A stretch of 50,029 bases of DNA from an uncultured Bacteroidia bacterium (lineage in GTDB: Bacteria > Bacteroidota > Bacteroidia > Bacteroidales > F082), in assembly GCA_902783365.1 (NCBI GenBank), contig CACZQL010000054.1, forward strand, positions 1 to 50,029, in the 5' to 3' direction. Position 1 is the stretch's first letter. Every line of letters begins with the position of its first letter. Under the pieces are notes generated by a model, which searched no databases, was not told the origin of the DNA, and saw only the letters and a program-made list of their open reading frames with translations. Below, piece by piece: positions 17,556-26,348 of the stretch. The position numbers and the translations under genes were made by a program.

Positions 17556-18843
17556 ACACATTATCCTGCCGCTGAGTGATTGGGCAAAAGGTGAACAGGT
17601 GCATAAGTATTTGTGTTTTTTGCGCCAAGCGGAACAATGGGATGAAACAGAAATAAGAGCATACCAGAATCAGAAAATAAAAGAACTGATTCCTTATGTC
17701 GCCAAGGAGGTGCCATTTTATCAGGATTGGTTCGCAAATAACAGTGTTGATCCTTTGGATATCCAAACTGTAGAAGGTCTTCATAATTTGCCAATTGTAA
17801 ACAAGGCAGTGATGAGGAGAGAAGGCCTCGATCGTTTTTCCGCTTGTGGCTTTCCAAAAAAGAAACGCATAGCCTCTCGTTCCAGTGGCTCGACAGGTGA
17901 GCCTTTCTCGTTTTATATATCCAAAGAAGCCTATTCAATCAATTTGGCTGCTAAACTGCGCACCTGGTATCAAGCAGGTTATTGCTTAGGCGATCGATAT
18001 ATGAAAATCGCTAACGGAGCAAGGCATGGACGCTTAAAAAAAATGCAGGATCGGATGAATCGTTGCCTCTATGTGCCATTCTATTCTATTAACGATGAAA
18101 CATTGAAAGGCATCCTTGATCTAATTGAAACACAAGAACCATCCTTTATCCGTTCGTATCCTATTCCGCTATATTTGCTGTCTCAATACCGAAATAACCA
18201 TCCGGGTTATCTGTTCAATCCTCTTCATGTGATGACAACAGGTTCGACTTTGCCTATAGAATACCGCAAGGAAATCGAAACGGCCTTTGGCTGCGATGTG
18301 ATTGATTCATATAGCTGTGAGGGCACGCCAAACACCTATGAAACGCAGGCACATGATGGTTATCACATCACTCATGCATACGGCATGATTGAGGTGTTGG
18401 ATGACATGGATCAACCAGTGACTAATGGGGTGGGCAGAGTGGTGAGCACGGATTTTTGGAACAAGGCGCATCCATTTGTTCGCTACGACACACAAGACTT
18501 AGTGGAAGTAAAGGGAGGAAGGATTAATCGCATTATAGGGCGACAGTGTGAAAGTTTGATTGATGTGAATGGACAACGATATACAGTGCATAATTTTGTG
18601 GGTTTTTTCCAAGAGGATAATCGTCCAACAAAACAATCGGTGATTGCTTATCAAGTCGTCAAAAGAAAGAATGGATCCATCGAATTCAAATTGGTGGTCA
18701 ATGAACAATACAATGCCAACATTGAAAAATATATCATTGATTATTGGAATCATCTCCTGAATGTTCCAGTATTTGTATCGGTTGTTGACAAAATACCCTT
18801 GATGAATAATAACAAAAGACTTACGATAGTTGACGAAGTATAA
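17539..18843 (+). CDS. CapK/PaaK-like adenylate-forming ligase
   Basis: A 434-residue protein of the phenylacetate-CoA ligase branch of the ANL superfamily, like CapK of capsule loci. SRSSGSTGEPFSF at 112-124 is the AMP-binding P-loop, MTTGSTLP and DSYSCEGTPNTYE follow in family order, and HPFVRYDTQDLVEV is the hinge-region R-Y-x-T-x-D motif. It has a DUF-like N-terminal helix bundle. The substrate of CapK proteins in capsule loci is not established; activation of an acyl or amino-acyl group for glycan decoration is the common guess. The acyltransferase directly downstream may use the product. Confidence 0.85.
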   Translation: MGFIHEHIILPLSDWAKGEQVHKYLCFLRQAEQWDETEIRAYQNQKIKELIPYVAKEVPFYQDWFANNSVDPLDIQTVEGLHNLPIVNKAVMRREGLDRFSACGFPKKKRIASRSSGSTGEPFSFYISKEAYSINLAAKLRTWYQAGYCLGDRYMKIANGARHGRLKKMQDRMNRCLYVPFYSINDETLKGILDLIETQEPSFIRSYPIPLYLLSQYRNNHPGYLFNPLHVMTTGSTLPIEYRKEIETAFGCDVIDSYSCEGTPNTYETQAHDGYHITHAYGMIEVLDDMDQPVTNGVGRVVSTDFWNKAHPFVRYDTQDLVEVKGGRINRIIGRQCESLIDVNGQRYTVHNFVGFFQEDNRPTKQSVIAYQVVKRKNGSIEFKLVVNEQYNANIEKYIIDYWNHLLNVPVFVSVVDKIPLMNNNKRLTIVDEV

Positions 18844-18849
18844 TGTTTT

Positions 18850-19347
18850 ATGCCAAGTAAAGAAATTCTTCAATATCATCATCTGGACACCCCTTTGGGG
18901 CGAGTCAAATACACTTTTATCCAGCTGTGGCGTTTTAGCTTGTCGAGACTGGCCTTTTTTGTCCCATTCAAGTCATGGAGGGCAACCATGTGCCGCTGGA
19001 GTGGAGTGAATGTTGGCAAAAGGGTCTATATCGGCCACGATATGATCTTCGACCGTGCTTTTCCTGAACAGATCACCATAGGTGATGACACAGCGATTGG
19101 TGATCGCTGTACAATAACCGCTCATGGATGTATTCCTACGCAAACTCCGTTGAAAGAGATATACCCTTTGACAGTGAAACCCGTAAACATAGGTAATAGG
19201 GTCTGGATAATGCCTAATGTGACCATTATTTATGGTGTGACCATAGGAGATGAGGCAGTGATTGCGACAGGGGCAGTGGTCACAAAGGACGTGCCCCCTC
19301 GTACGCTTGCTGGTGGTGTTCCGGCTAAAATATTAAAGCAATTATGA
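18850..19347 (+). CDS. Hexapeptide acyltransferase (WbbJ-like)
   Basis: A 165-residue left-handed beta-helix protein. A helical N-terminal part is followed by VNVGKRVYIGHDMIF, ITIGDDTAIGDRCTITAHG (catalytic His), VNIGNRVWIMPNVTIIYGVTIG and AGGVPAKILKQL. The pattern is that of WbbJ/maltose O-acetyltransferase relatives. It starts six bases after the CapK-like gene and overlaps the DUF354 gene by four, so it belongs to the same transcript. Likely role is O-acylation of the glycan. Confidence 0.88.
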   Translation: MPSKEILQYHHLDTPLGRVKYTFIQLWRFSLSRLAFFVPFKSWRATMCRWSGVNVGKRVYIGHDMIFDRAFPEQITIGDDTAIGDRCTITAHGCIPTQTPLKEIYPLTVKPVNIGNRVWIMPNVTIIYGVTIGDEAVIATGAVVTKDVPPRTLAGGVPAKILKQL

Positions 19348-20429
19348 ATATTCTTTTTCAGCTTGGTCATCCAGCTCATTTCCACCTCTTTCGGAACACC
19401 ATAACCAATCTCAATCGGGATGGTCATCAAACCTATATCCTGATTAAGAAAAAGGACATTCTAGAAGATCTGTTGAAGGAGGCCGGACTTCCATACGTTA
19501 ATATTTTGCCCAGTGGGAAGAAATCGAAACTCTCACTGTTGCTGAGGTTGTGGCGGGTATTTTGGTTTACCTTGCGGCATCATGTTGATGTGCTTGTTGG
19601 CTCTACCCCTGAAGTCGCTCAAATCGGATGGTTGCTTCGACGCCGCTCAATGATCATGGCGGAAGATGACGCATCGGTAGTGCCACAATTTATTAAAGCG
19701 GTACGACCTTTCGTTGATGCCTATCTTTCACCCATTACCTGTGATAACGGGGCACTCGAATCTAAAACTACTCATTATGCCGGTTTTCATAAATTGGCTT
19801 ATCTTCATCCTGCTCAATTTATTCCAGATCCCAATGTGGTGGATCGTTACTTTCCTCATCAGGAGCCCTATTTCTTGTTGCGTTTTGCTCAGCTAAACGC
19901 ATACCATGATGTGAGTGCTCATGCAAAGGGGTTTGACAAAGAAATAGCGCTGCGTCTCATTGAGCGATTGTTGCCATACGGGAAAGTGTTCATAACTTCA
20001 GAACGGCCCTTGGAATCAGAATTGGAACAATATCGTTTGAATATCAATCCGTTGGACATTCATCATGTGATGTTTTTTGCAAAACTGTATATTGGTGATA
20101 GCCAAAGCATGGCGGTTGAAGCCGCCATGTTGGGGACTCCAAGCCTACGATTCAACGACTTTGCAGGAAAAATTGGCGTATTGGAGGAATTGGAGCATAA
20201 ATATGAGTTGACTTGCGGTATCCCTTCTTCTGATCCTCAAAGACTATTCGCCAAAGTCGATGAATTGCTGGTGATGTCTGATTTGCATGAGGTTTTCCAA
20301 CGACGCCGTAAAAGAATGCTTTCTGATAAGATTGATGTCACCGCCTTCTTCACCTGGTTCATTGAAAACTATCCTGAAAGCCAGAGAATCATGCGGGAGA
20401 ACCCCGACTACCAATTTGGATTCAAATAA
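19344..20429 (+). CDS. DUF354 family protein, predicted GT-B glycosyltransferase
   Basis: A 361-residue DUF354 protein. NILFQLGHPAHFHLFRNTI at the start, DVLVGSTPEVAQIGWLLRRR, AEDDASVVPQF and GDSQSMAVEAAMLGTPSLR are hallmarks of the family. The fold is predicted to be the two-domain GT-B fold of MurG and the UDP-GlcNAc 2-epimerases, the last motif lying where GT-B enzymes bind the nucleotide sugar. DUF354 genes recur in bacterial and archaeal surface-glycan loci without an assigned reaction. It is coupled by ATGA to the acyltransferase and lies three bases before the second epimerase gene. Confidence 0.85.
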   Translation: MNILFQLGHPAHFHLFRNTITNLNRDGHQTYILIKKKDILEDLLKEAGLPYVNILPSGKKSKLSLLLRLWRVFWFTLRHHVDVLVGSTPEVAQIGWLLRRRSMIMAEDDASVVPQFIKAVRPFVDAYLSPITCDNGALESKTTHYAGFHKLAYLHPAQFIPDPNVVDRYFPHQEPYFLLRFAQLNAYHDVSAHAKGFDKEIALRLIERLLPYGKVFITSERPLESELEQYRLNINPLDIHHVMFFAKLYIGDSQSMAVEAAMLGTPSLRFNDFAGKIGVLEELEHKYELTCGIPSSDPQRLFAKVDELLVMSDLHEVFQRRRKRMLSDKIDVTAFFTWFIENYPESQRIMRENPDYQFGFK

Positions 20430-20432
20430 GCT

Positions 20433-21521
20433 ATGCGCCATATCACGTTGATTGCGGGCGCACGCCCCAATTTCATGAAAATTGCCCCGCTCATCCATGC
20501 CATCATAAAGACAGAAGGGGAGGGGAAAGACATTCATTATCGTCTTGTCCATACGGGTCAGCACTACGACCGGCAGATGAGCGAAACCTTTTTTGAGGAA
20601 CTCAACATCCCTCAGCCCGATGTCAACCTGGGTTGTGGAGGTGGCACTCAGGCTGAACAGACAGCGGCTATCATGACGGCTTTTGAAAAAGACCTCATGG
20701 CGCATCCTACAGACTTGGTGCTCGTGGTGGGCGATGTGACTTCCACCATGGCTTGCTCCATTGTGGCGAAGAAGCTTTGTGCGAAAGTTGCCCACGTGGA
20801 GGCAGGCATCCGTTCCTGGGACCTCACCATGCCTGAAGAAATCAACCGCATGGTTACTGACTGCCTCGCCGATTTCTTCTTCACCACCTCCGAGGTGGCC
20901 AACAACAACTTGCGCAAGGCCGGAGTGCCTGACTCTAAAGTTTTTTTCGTGGGTAATGTAATGATTGACACCTTGATGGTCAACCGTTCGCGTTTTGTCA
21001 AACCTGCCATCTATGACACCTTGCAGTTGCAACCACAGCAGTTTTTGACCCTCACTATGCATCGCCCGGCCAATGTGGATGAGGCAGAAAAACTAAAACA
21101 CTTGATGCATGAGATTGTCAACAATGTGCATGGCTTGCCTGTGGTGTTTCCTATCCATCCCCGAACGGCAAAGGCGTTCAATGAATTGGGAATAAAGGCA
21201 GATAACCTTCATATCGTGGAGCCTTTGGGGTACCTCGAATTCAATTACTTGGTGGAACGTTCCAAAGCGGTGGTTACCGACAGCGGAGGCATCACCGAGG
21301 AGACCACTGTGATGGGGGTGCCTTGCATCACCCTCCGCGACAATACGGAACGTCCAGAGACTTGTACCATCGGCACCAACGAGCTGATTGGTACGAATCC
21401 CGACAATATTAAACCCGCCTTGGACCATCTTTTCGCTGGGCAGTGGAAGAAAGGTGGCATCCCGCCGCTTTGGGATGGCCATGCCGCTGAAAGAATCGTG
21501 GATGTCTTGACCCGAATTTGA
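20433..21521 (+). CDS. wecB: UDP-GlcNAc 2-epimerase-like enzyme, second subtype
   Basis: A 362-residue member of the same family as the enzyme at 12319 but of another subgroup: IAGARPNFMKIAPL instead of [13 protein letters not shown]. Active residues D101 (VGDVTS), E123 (HVEAGIR), E135/E136 (PEEINR) and H210 (TMHRPANV) are kept. The GARPNFMK subgroup includes ordinary 2-epimerases and enzymes acting on UDP-2,3-diacetamido-glucuronate (WbpI-like). Without the companion dehydrogenase and aminotransferase, UDP-ManNAc formation is the simpler reading. Two epimerases in one locus suggests either two amino-sugars or a composite origin. From here on the sequence is richer in G+C. Confidence 0.9.
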   Translation: MRHITLIAGARPNFMKIAPLIHAIIKTEGEGKDIHYRLVHTGQHYDRQMSETFFEELNIPQPDVNLGCGGGTQAEQTAAIMTAFEKDLMAHPTDLVLVVGDVTSTMACSIVAKKLCAKVAHVEAGIRSWDLTMPEEINRMVTDCLADFFFTTSEVANNNLRKAGVPDSKVFFVGNVMIDTLMVNRSRFVKPAIYDTLQLQPQQFLTLTMHRPANVDEAEKLKHLMHEIVNNVHGLPVVFPIHPRTAKAFNELGIKADNLHIVEPLGYLEFNYLVERSKAVVTDSGGITEETTVMGVPCITLRDNTERPETCTIGTNELIGTNPDNIKPALDHLFAGQWKKGGIPPLWDGHAAERIVDVLTRI

Positions 21522-21533
21522 TTTTGTATTCCT

Positions 21534-22268
21534 ATGGATTTTACTCTTCAAAAGTATAAAGAACTTCTGCTCGCTCTAAAAGATTATGGCTCGGTTATGC
21601 TCCGCCACGATGTGGATCTGAAACCCCAAAACAGTCTTCAAACCGCCATGATTGAGCATGAGCTTGGTTGGAAGACCACCTATTATTTCCGAGCTGTTCC
21701 CGAAAGCTGGGACGAAGCCATCATCCTCCAAATTGCCTCCTTGGGGCATGAAGTTGGCTATCATTATGAATCGTTGACCACTTGTCATGGTGACATAGAG
21801 GCCGCCTATCAGGATTTCTGTACCAATTTGGAAAGATTGAGGCAATTGGTTCCCGTCACAAGCATCTGCATGCATGGGAGCCCAAAGTCGAAATGGGACA
21901 GCCGAGATCTTTGGAAACACTATGATTATCATCAACTTGGAATCAATTATGAGCCTTATCTCGACATGGATTTCTCCAAATTTTTCTATCTAACAGATAC
22001 CGGTCGGCGTTGGGATGGTTTTAAAATGAGCGTGCGTGACAAGATACCCGTGTTTCAAGAACAATGGGTGAAAGAGGGATTGGTATATCATACTACTGAC
22101 GATATCATCCATGCGATTCAGAAGGCAACTTTTCCTCGAAAAGTGATGATTACCACCCATCCCCAACGATGGACGGACAATCGAGTGGAGTGGTTCTCCG
22201 AATTTCTCTCGCAGTCAGCCAAAAACTTAGTGAAAAAGATGCTGGTTAAAAACCAAAATAAAATGTAA
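21534..22268 (+). CDS. NodB-fold polysaccharide deacetylase-like protein
   Basis: A 244-residue protein related to polysaccharide deacetylases. VMLRHDVDLKP at 21-31 replaces the usual TFDDG motif, with His25, Asp26 and Asp28 available for metal or catalysis; HEVGYHYES and MHGSPKSKWD follow in the expected order, and MITTHPQRW is near the end. Proteins of this divergent class stand next to polysaccharide genes, but the substrate is unknown. No signal peptide, so cytoplasmic. It is the last gene of the biosynthetic block; the -7 element for wza overlaps its end. Confidence 0.8.
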   Translation: MDFTLQKYKELLLALKDYGSVMLRHDVDLKPQNSLQTAMIEHELGWKTTYYFRAVPESWDEAIILQIASLGHEVGYHYESLTTCHGDIEAAYQDFCTNLERLRQLVPVTSICMHGSPKSKWDSRDLWKHYDYHQLGINYEPYLDMDFSKFFYLTDTGRRWDGFKMSVRDKIPVFQEQWVKEGLVYHTTDDIIHAIQKATFPRKVMITTHPQRWTDNRVEWFSEFLSQSAKNLVKKMLVKNQNKM

Positions 22269-22274
22269 TTTTGC
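22267..22274 (+). promoter_or_regulatory. Candidate -7 element (TAATTTTG) for wza
   Basis: TAATTTTG fits the Bacteroidota -7 consensus TAnnTTTG and lies 18 bases before the wza ATG. The -33 side has only a weak match. It would give the export genes transcription independent of the long biosynthetic operon. Confidence 0.4.
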
Positions 22275-22292
22275 ACGCAAAACGAATTCGTT

Positions 22293-23075
22293 ATGAAATA
22301 TCTCAAGTTATTTTCTTTTGTTGCTTTCCTCATTGTTGTGGCCAGCTCTTGCGTCACCCCTAAGGAAGTCGATTATCTCCAAGATCTACAACCTGACAGA
22401 TCCATTCCTCTCAACAGCAAATTCGAGGCTGTGATATGCCCATACGACCAACTGCACATTACTGTTAGGGGCTATGGCGTGGAAAAGGAATTGGCTGAGC
22501 CTTTTAACCTTACTCAGGTCACTGGTCAACTTGGAAGCCAAAACAATTTGGATTATCTTGTGGATGTCAACGGAGATATCCAGTTTCCGACCTTGGGTAA
22601 GATTCATGTGCAAGGTATGACCCGTTTGGAATTGTTGGACCTTATAAAAAACAAGCTTATTGATGAAGGCTACATGAACAATCCCATGGTGGATGTCCGG
22701 TTCACCAACTTCAGGGTTTTTGTGCTGGGAACTGCAGATGGAGGTAAGGTGTTGAACATCTCTAATGAACGCTGCACCTTCCTTGAGGCGCTTGCCATGA
22801 TGGGAGGTCTGAACAAATTCTCCAAACGCGACAAGATTGCGGTGATGCGCGAGGTCAATGGCAAGATGGTGACTCGCTACCTTGACCCCCGTTCCTCTGA
22901 GGTGTTCAATGACCCGTTCTTTCTTCTTCAGCAAAACGATGTCATCATTACCCAGTCGTTCCGGAGGGTGTATGCTCAGGAAAGTTTGAGTACCACGCTC
23001 TCTTTGGTCTCCATGATAGCATCCTTGGCTTCCACTGCCTCCGTGATTTACCTTTTGGTTAGCAACAAACAATGA
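22293..23075 (+). CDS. wza: Outer-membrane polysaccharide export lipoprotein (Wza family)
   Basis: A 260-residue Wza-family protein. The N-terminus is a lipoprotein signal (LIVVASSC, lipidated Cys20). PYDQLHITVRGY starts the Poly_export domain and YLVDVNGDIQFPTLGKIHVQG is its core; NFRVFVLGTADGGKVLNI begins the SLBB domain, with LLQQNDVIITQSF behind it. A C-terminal hydrophobic helix (VSMIASLASTASVIYLLV) fits the outer-membrane-spanning helix of Wza. It forms the polymer exit pore and works with the kinase encoded ten bases downstream. Confidence 0.93.
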   Translation: MKYLKLFSFVAFLIVVASSCVTPKEVDYLQDLQPDRSIPLNSKFEAVICPYDQLHITVRGYGVEKELAEPFNLTQVTGQLGSQNNLDYLVDVNGDIQFPTLGKIHVQGMTRLELLDLIKNKLIDEGYMNNPMVDVRFTNFRVFVLGTADGGKVLNISNERCTFLEALAMMGGLNKFSKRDKIAVMREVNGKMVTRYLDPRSSEVFNDPFFLLQQNDVIITQSFRRVYAQESLSTTLSLVSMIASLASTASVIYLLVSNKQ

Positions 23076-23085
23076 TTTTTTGGAC

Positions 23086-25608
23086 ATGGAAACAAACAAA
23101 CCCAACAATACGGAAGACCTTGCCTTTTTGGAGGAGGAAGCCAACAGCGGCCTCCAATTCAAGGATATCCTTTTCCTGGTGCTTCGCAACCTTCATTGGT
23201 TCATCCTCTTTGCCGCGATTGGCGGAGCTTTGGCATACTATAAAGTGAATGGAGAAGAGCGGGTGTATGCCAGCTCTACAACCATCATGCTTAAGTCGGG
23301 CAACAATGCCGGTACCGAGTCAATGCGTACCTCCGCATTGCTCAATGAATTCACCAGCCGAGGCGCCACCGTCAGCACCATCCAGAATGAAATCATGATC
23401 ATCAAGTCACAAACCTTGATGGAGAACGTGGTTCGCAAGCTGCATCTCAACACCAAATATTCCTATACCACTCGTCTTGCTAAACGAAACAAGGCGCTTT
23501 ATAACGACAGCCCCGTGGAGGTGCTGTTCCCTGATGCCAACGAACAATTAAACGTATCCTTCGTGGTGACACCGAAGGATGCTACTCATGCGGAACTTTC
23601 GCTGTTCCAGGGCAGGGAAGACAGCCCCTCCATGACGATAAATATCGGCGAGCCAACCAACACTCCTGTGGGAAAGGTTATCGTTAACTATACTTGGTAT
23701 TATAATGATTTTTTCAATGGTATTGGCATTCAAGTGCGACAACAGCCTGTGACCCAAGTGGCAACCCAATATCGGAATGCAGTGAACGTGGTGCGCGATG
23801 ATGAGAAGAACTCTATCCTTCGCCTTTCGCTGGCCGATACCTCTCCGACACGCGCTGCAGACGTGCTCAATACTTTAGTGGCCATGTACAACGAGGACTC
23901 CATGGAAGACCAACGTCGCATTCTCGAATACTCTACCAAATACATCAACGAACGTATCGCCTATCTCGATGGCGACATTGACTCCATCTCGCAACAGGTG
24001 GTCAACTTCCAGCAACGCCACAATATCATCGACTTGCAATCTTACGGACAGGCCTTTGTGGCCTCCAGCGCCGAGTACTCCGAAGAGCTGAAATCACTTG
24101 AGATGCAACGCGACTTGGCAGATTACCTCATCGATTTTGTGGAGAAAAACAAGGATCATAACCTCATCCCCAGCAACATGGGGCTCCAGGGCAAAGCCTC
24201 CGCCTTGATTGACCAATACAATAACCAGGTGCTGGAACTCAACCGTTACAAACAGGCGGGTACCATGAACAACCCCAACGCCCAGGCCAAGCTCACTGAG
24301 ATTATCACCATGGAAGAGAGTGTCAAAACCAGCCTTTATTCTTACCGCAATGAGCTTGCCACGCGTATCGCCGCGGCTGCACATGGCCGTCAAACCGCCA
24401 ATGCGCAGGTGCAGTCGGTCCCAGTGGAGCAACTCAGGGTGAACTCCATTGAGAGTAAACGCCAAATAAAGGAAGGCCTGTTGCTGACCATGCTCACCAA
24501 ACGTGAGGAGCTGTTGCTCAATGAGCCTCGCATCGAACCTTCCAGCAGGGTCATCGATCAAGCATGGGCCAATAACACACCCATTGCACCCAACCCCAGG
24601 AAGGCCGTGACGCGCGGTCTCCTTATCGGCCTGCTGATTCCCGTGCTGGTTATCGTGCTGCGCCGCCTCCTCGACACCCGTGTGCATTTCCGTCAGGATG
24701 TGGAGAAACTCACCAGGACACCTTTCCTGGGTGAGATTCCGCAAAAGGAAGGCCTCAAAGAACACGCCATCACCGTGAAGGAAAACGGTCGTGACTCAGT
24801 GTCGGAAGCTTTCCGATTGGTGCGTTCCAACTTGGAATACATGAAAAACCGAGAACAACAGGGCGGCCAAGTAGTGATGTTCACCTCTTTCATCGTGGCT
24901 TCGGGAAAGACCTTTGTCTCCACCAACTTGGCTACTAGTTTCGCATTGGCCAACAAACGGGTGGTACTGGTGGACCTCGATATCCGTAAAGCCACTCTCA
25001 ACAAGGTGTTCGGCGTTAAGTCGAAGATGGGGGTGTCCAACTATCTCTCGGGTACGGTGGACTCCGTGGATGAGCTGATCCACCAAGACCTTACGGCCAA
25101 CAACATGGACGTGATCTTCGCTGGCCCTATCCCGCCCAACCCCGCCGAGCTTCTCATGAGCGAACGGTTGGACGAAATGGTGACTTACCTGCGCCAGCAT
25201 TACGACTATGTATTTCTCGACAACGTGCCTTTGGGTATCGTCGCCGACCCCGAGATTGTGAAACGTGTGGCAGATATCACCATCTTCGTGGTGCGTGCCA
25301 ACAGAACCGACAAACGCATGATCTCCGAACTCGACAAGATTTATAAGGCGAACCGTTACCCCAACCTATCGGTGCTGCTCAACTCTGTGAAATATAAGAA
25401 ACGCAGGGGCTATGGTTATGGCTACGGTTACGGTTATGGCTACGGTTACGGTTATGGCTACGGCTATGGTTACGGCTATGGCTACGGTTATGGTGGCTAC
25501 GGCTATGGCTATGGTGGCTATGGCTACGGCAACGACGAAGAGGAAGGGAAGAAAAAGAAGCATCGTAAGCATCGCCATCATCACGATGAGGAGAGCAAGG
25601 AGGATTAA
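23086..25608 (+). CDS. wzc: Wzc-type co-polymerase and tyrosine autokinase
   Basis: An 840-residue bacterial tyrosine kinase. A Wzz domain has membrane helices near 41-60 and 520-540 enclosing a long periplasmic coiled-coil part. The cytoplasmic BY-kinase domain has Walker A around K608, Walker A-prime VVLVDLDIRK at 626-635 and Walker B YVFLDNVP at 708-715. Walker A reads VASGKTF rather than the usual PGEGKS/T; Gly-Lys-Thr is kept. The C-terminus holds 19 tyrosines in a Gly-Tyr tract (775-815) and then a Lys/His/Glu-rich end. Tyrosine-cluster phosphorylation in this family controls polymer export and length; the phosphatase gene is two bases downstream. Confidence 0.94.
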   Translation: METNKPNNTEDLAFLEEEANSGLQFKDILFLVLRNLHWFILFAAIGGALAYYKVNGEERVYASSTTIMLKSGNNAGTESMRTSALLNEFTSRGATVSTIQNEIMIIKSQTLMENVVRKLHLNTKYSYTTRLAKRNKALYNDSPVEVLFPDANEQLNVSFVVTPKDATHAELSLFQGREDSPSMTINIGEPTNTPVGKVIVNYTWYYNDFFNGIGIQVRQQPVTQVATQYRNAVNVVRDDEKNSILRLSLADTSPTRAADVLNTLVAMYNEDSMEDQRRILEYSTKYINERIAYLDGDIDSISQQVVNFQQRHNIIDLQSYGQAFVASSAEYSEELKSLEMQRDLADYLIDFVEKNKDHNLIPSNMGLQGKASALIDQYNNQVLELNRYKQAGTMNNPNAQAKLTEIITMEESVKTSLYSYRNELATRIAAAAHGRQTANAQVQSVPVEQLRVNSIESKRQIKEGLLLTMLTKREELLLNEPRIEPSSRVIDQAWANNTPIAPNPRKAVTRGLLIGLLIPVLVIVLRRLLDTRVHFRQDVEKLTRTPFLGEIPQKEGLKEHAITVKENGRDSVSEAFRLVRSNLEYMKNREQQGGQVVMFTSFIVASGKTFVSTNLATSFALANKRVVLVDLDIRKATLNKVFGVKSKMGVSNYLSGTVDSVDELIHQDLTANNMDVIFAGPIPPNPAELLMSERLDEMVTYLRQHYDYVFLDNVPLGIVADPEIVKRVADITIFVVRANRTDKRMISELDKIYKANRYPNLSVLLNSVKYKKRRGYGYGYGYGYGYGYGYGYGYGYGYGYGYGGYGYGYGGYGYGNDEEEGKKKKHRKHRHHHDEESKED
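25408..25530 (+). repeat. Gly-Tyr codon repeat in the wzc tail
   Basis: Forty-one codons alternate GGY and TAY with a period of six bases, interrupted twice by Gly-Gly. They encode 19 tyrosines, the presumed autophosphorylation cluster. The repeat is in frame, so copy-number change would alter tyrosine number without a frameshift. Third-base variation (TAT/TAC, GGT/GGC) shows some age. Confidence 0.95.
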
Positions 25609-25610
25609 TC

Positions 25611-26348
25611 ATGTCCTGGATCACCAATCTTTTTAAATCATCGTTACCAGCGGATTTCTTCACAGGTGCGTGCGACATCCATTCCCACCTTCTTCCAGGG
25701 GTCGATGATGGTTTTCCTTCTAAAGAAAAAACCCTGGAGGCCCTTGAGCTCTTAAAAAAACAGGGGATCTCCAAGGTGAAGATGACCCCTCATTTCATGA
25801 AGGACTATCCTGAAAACACCCGCGAGAACATCGAGAAGGCGTTTAAGGAGTTCTGCGAGGAAGCCAAAGGTCGTCCCATGCCCCAACTCTCTTTGGGCGG
25901 GGAGTATATGCTCGACTCCGCTTTCCCGCAACGCGTCGAGGAAGGTCTGCTGACCCTTAACAAGGAATTCAAGATGGTCTTGTGCGAGACTTCTTACATG
26001 ATGATGGAACAGGGCGCCAAAGAGATGCTCTATGACGTGATGCTTAAAGGCTATCAACCCATCATCGCTCATCCAGAGCGCTACAACTATGCCAGTATGT
26101 CACACTACAAAAGGTGGAAAGAAAAAGACTACCTTTTCCAGCTCAACCTCCTTTCATTGGCCGGTGCCTACGGAAAACCCGCCAAGGAGAAAGCCCTGCA
26201 TCTCCTGAATGAAGGGATGTACGAATACATCGGTTCGGACCTCCATCGCTTGACCAATGTGAAAGAGATGGTGTCGTCCATCAAGCTCTCCAAAAAGGAA
26301 ATCGACTCGCTCTTCCTGCTCTTGGAGAACAACAAACGTCTCGGTTAG
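25611..26348 (+). CDS. PHP-type protein tyrosine phosphatase (CpsB/YwqE family)
   Basis: A 245-residue manganese-type phosphatase of the PHP superfamily. DIHSHLLPGVDDG at 22-34 gives the first metal ligands, KMTPHF the second set, GGEYMLD the Glu, then IIAHPERY and GSDLHR the remaining His and Asp. All expected ligands are present. CpsB/YwqE enzymes dephosphorylate the tyrosine tail of the partner kinase, here the Wzc-like protein two bases upstream. The gene ends tail to tail with the patatin gene, the two stop codons sharing bases 26345-26348. Confidence 0.93.
   Translation: MSWITNLFKSSLPADFFTGACDIHSHLLPGVDDGFPSKEKTLEALELLKKQGISKVKMTPHFMKDYPENTRENIEKAFKEFCEEAKGRPMPQLSLGGEYMLDSAFPQRVEEGLLTLNKEFKMVLCETSYMMMEQGAKEMLYDVMLKGYQPIIAHPERYNYASMSHYKRWKEKDYLFQLNLLSLAGAYGKPAKEKALHLLNEGMYEYIGSDLHRLTNVKEMVSSIKLSKKEIDSLFLLLENNKRLG

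Noticed and set aside
25366..25774. His/Ser- or Ala/Val-rich reverse frames over the wzc tail
   Set aside because: They arise from the Gly-Tyr codon repeat read on the wrong strand.
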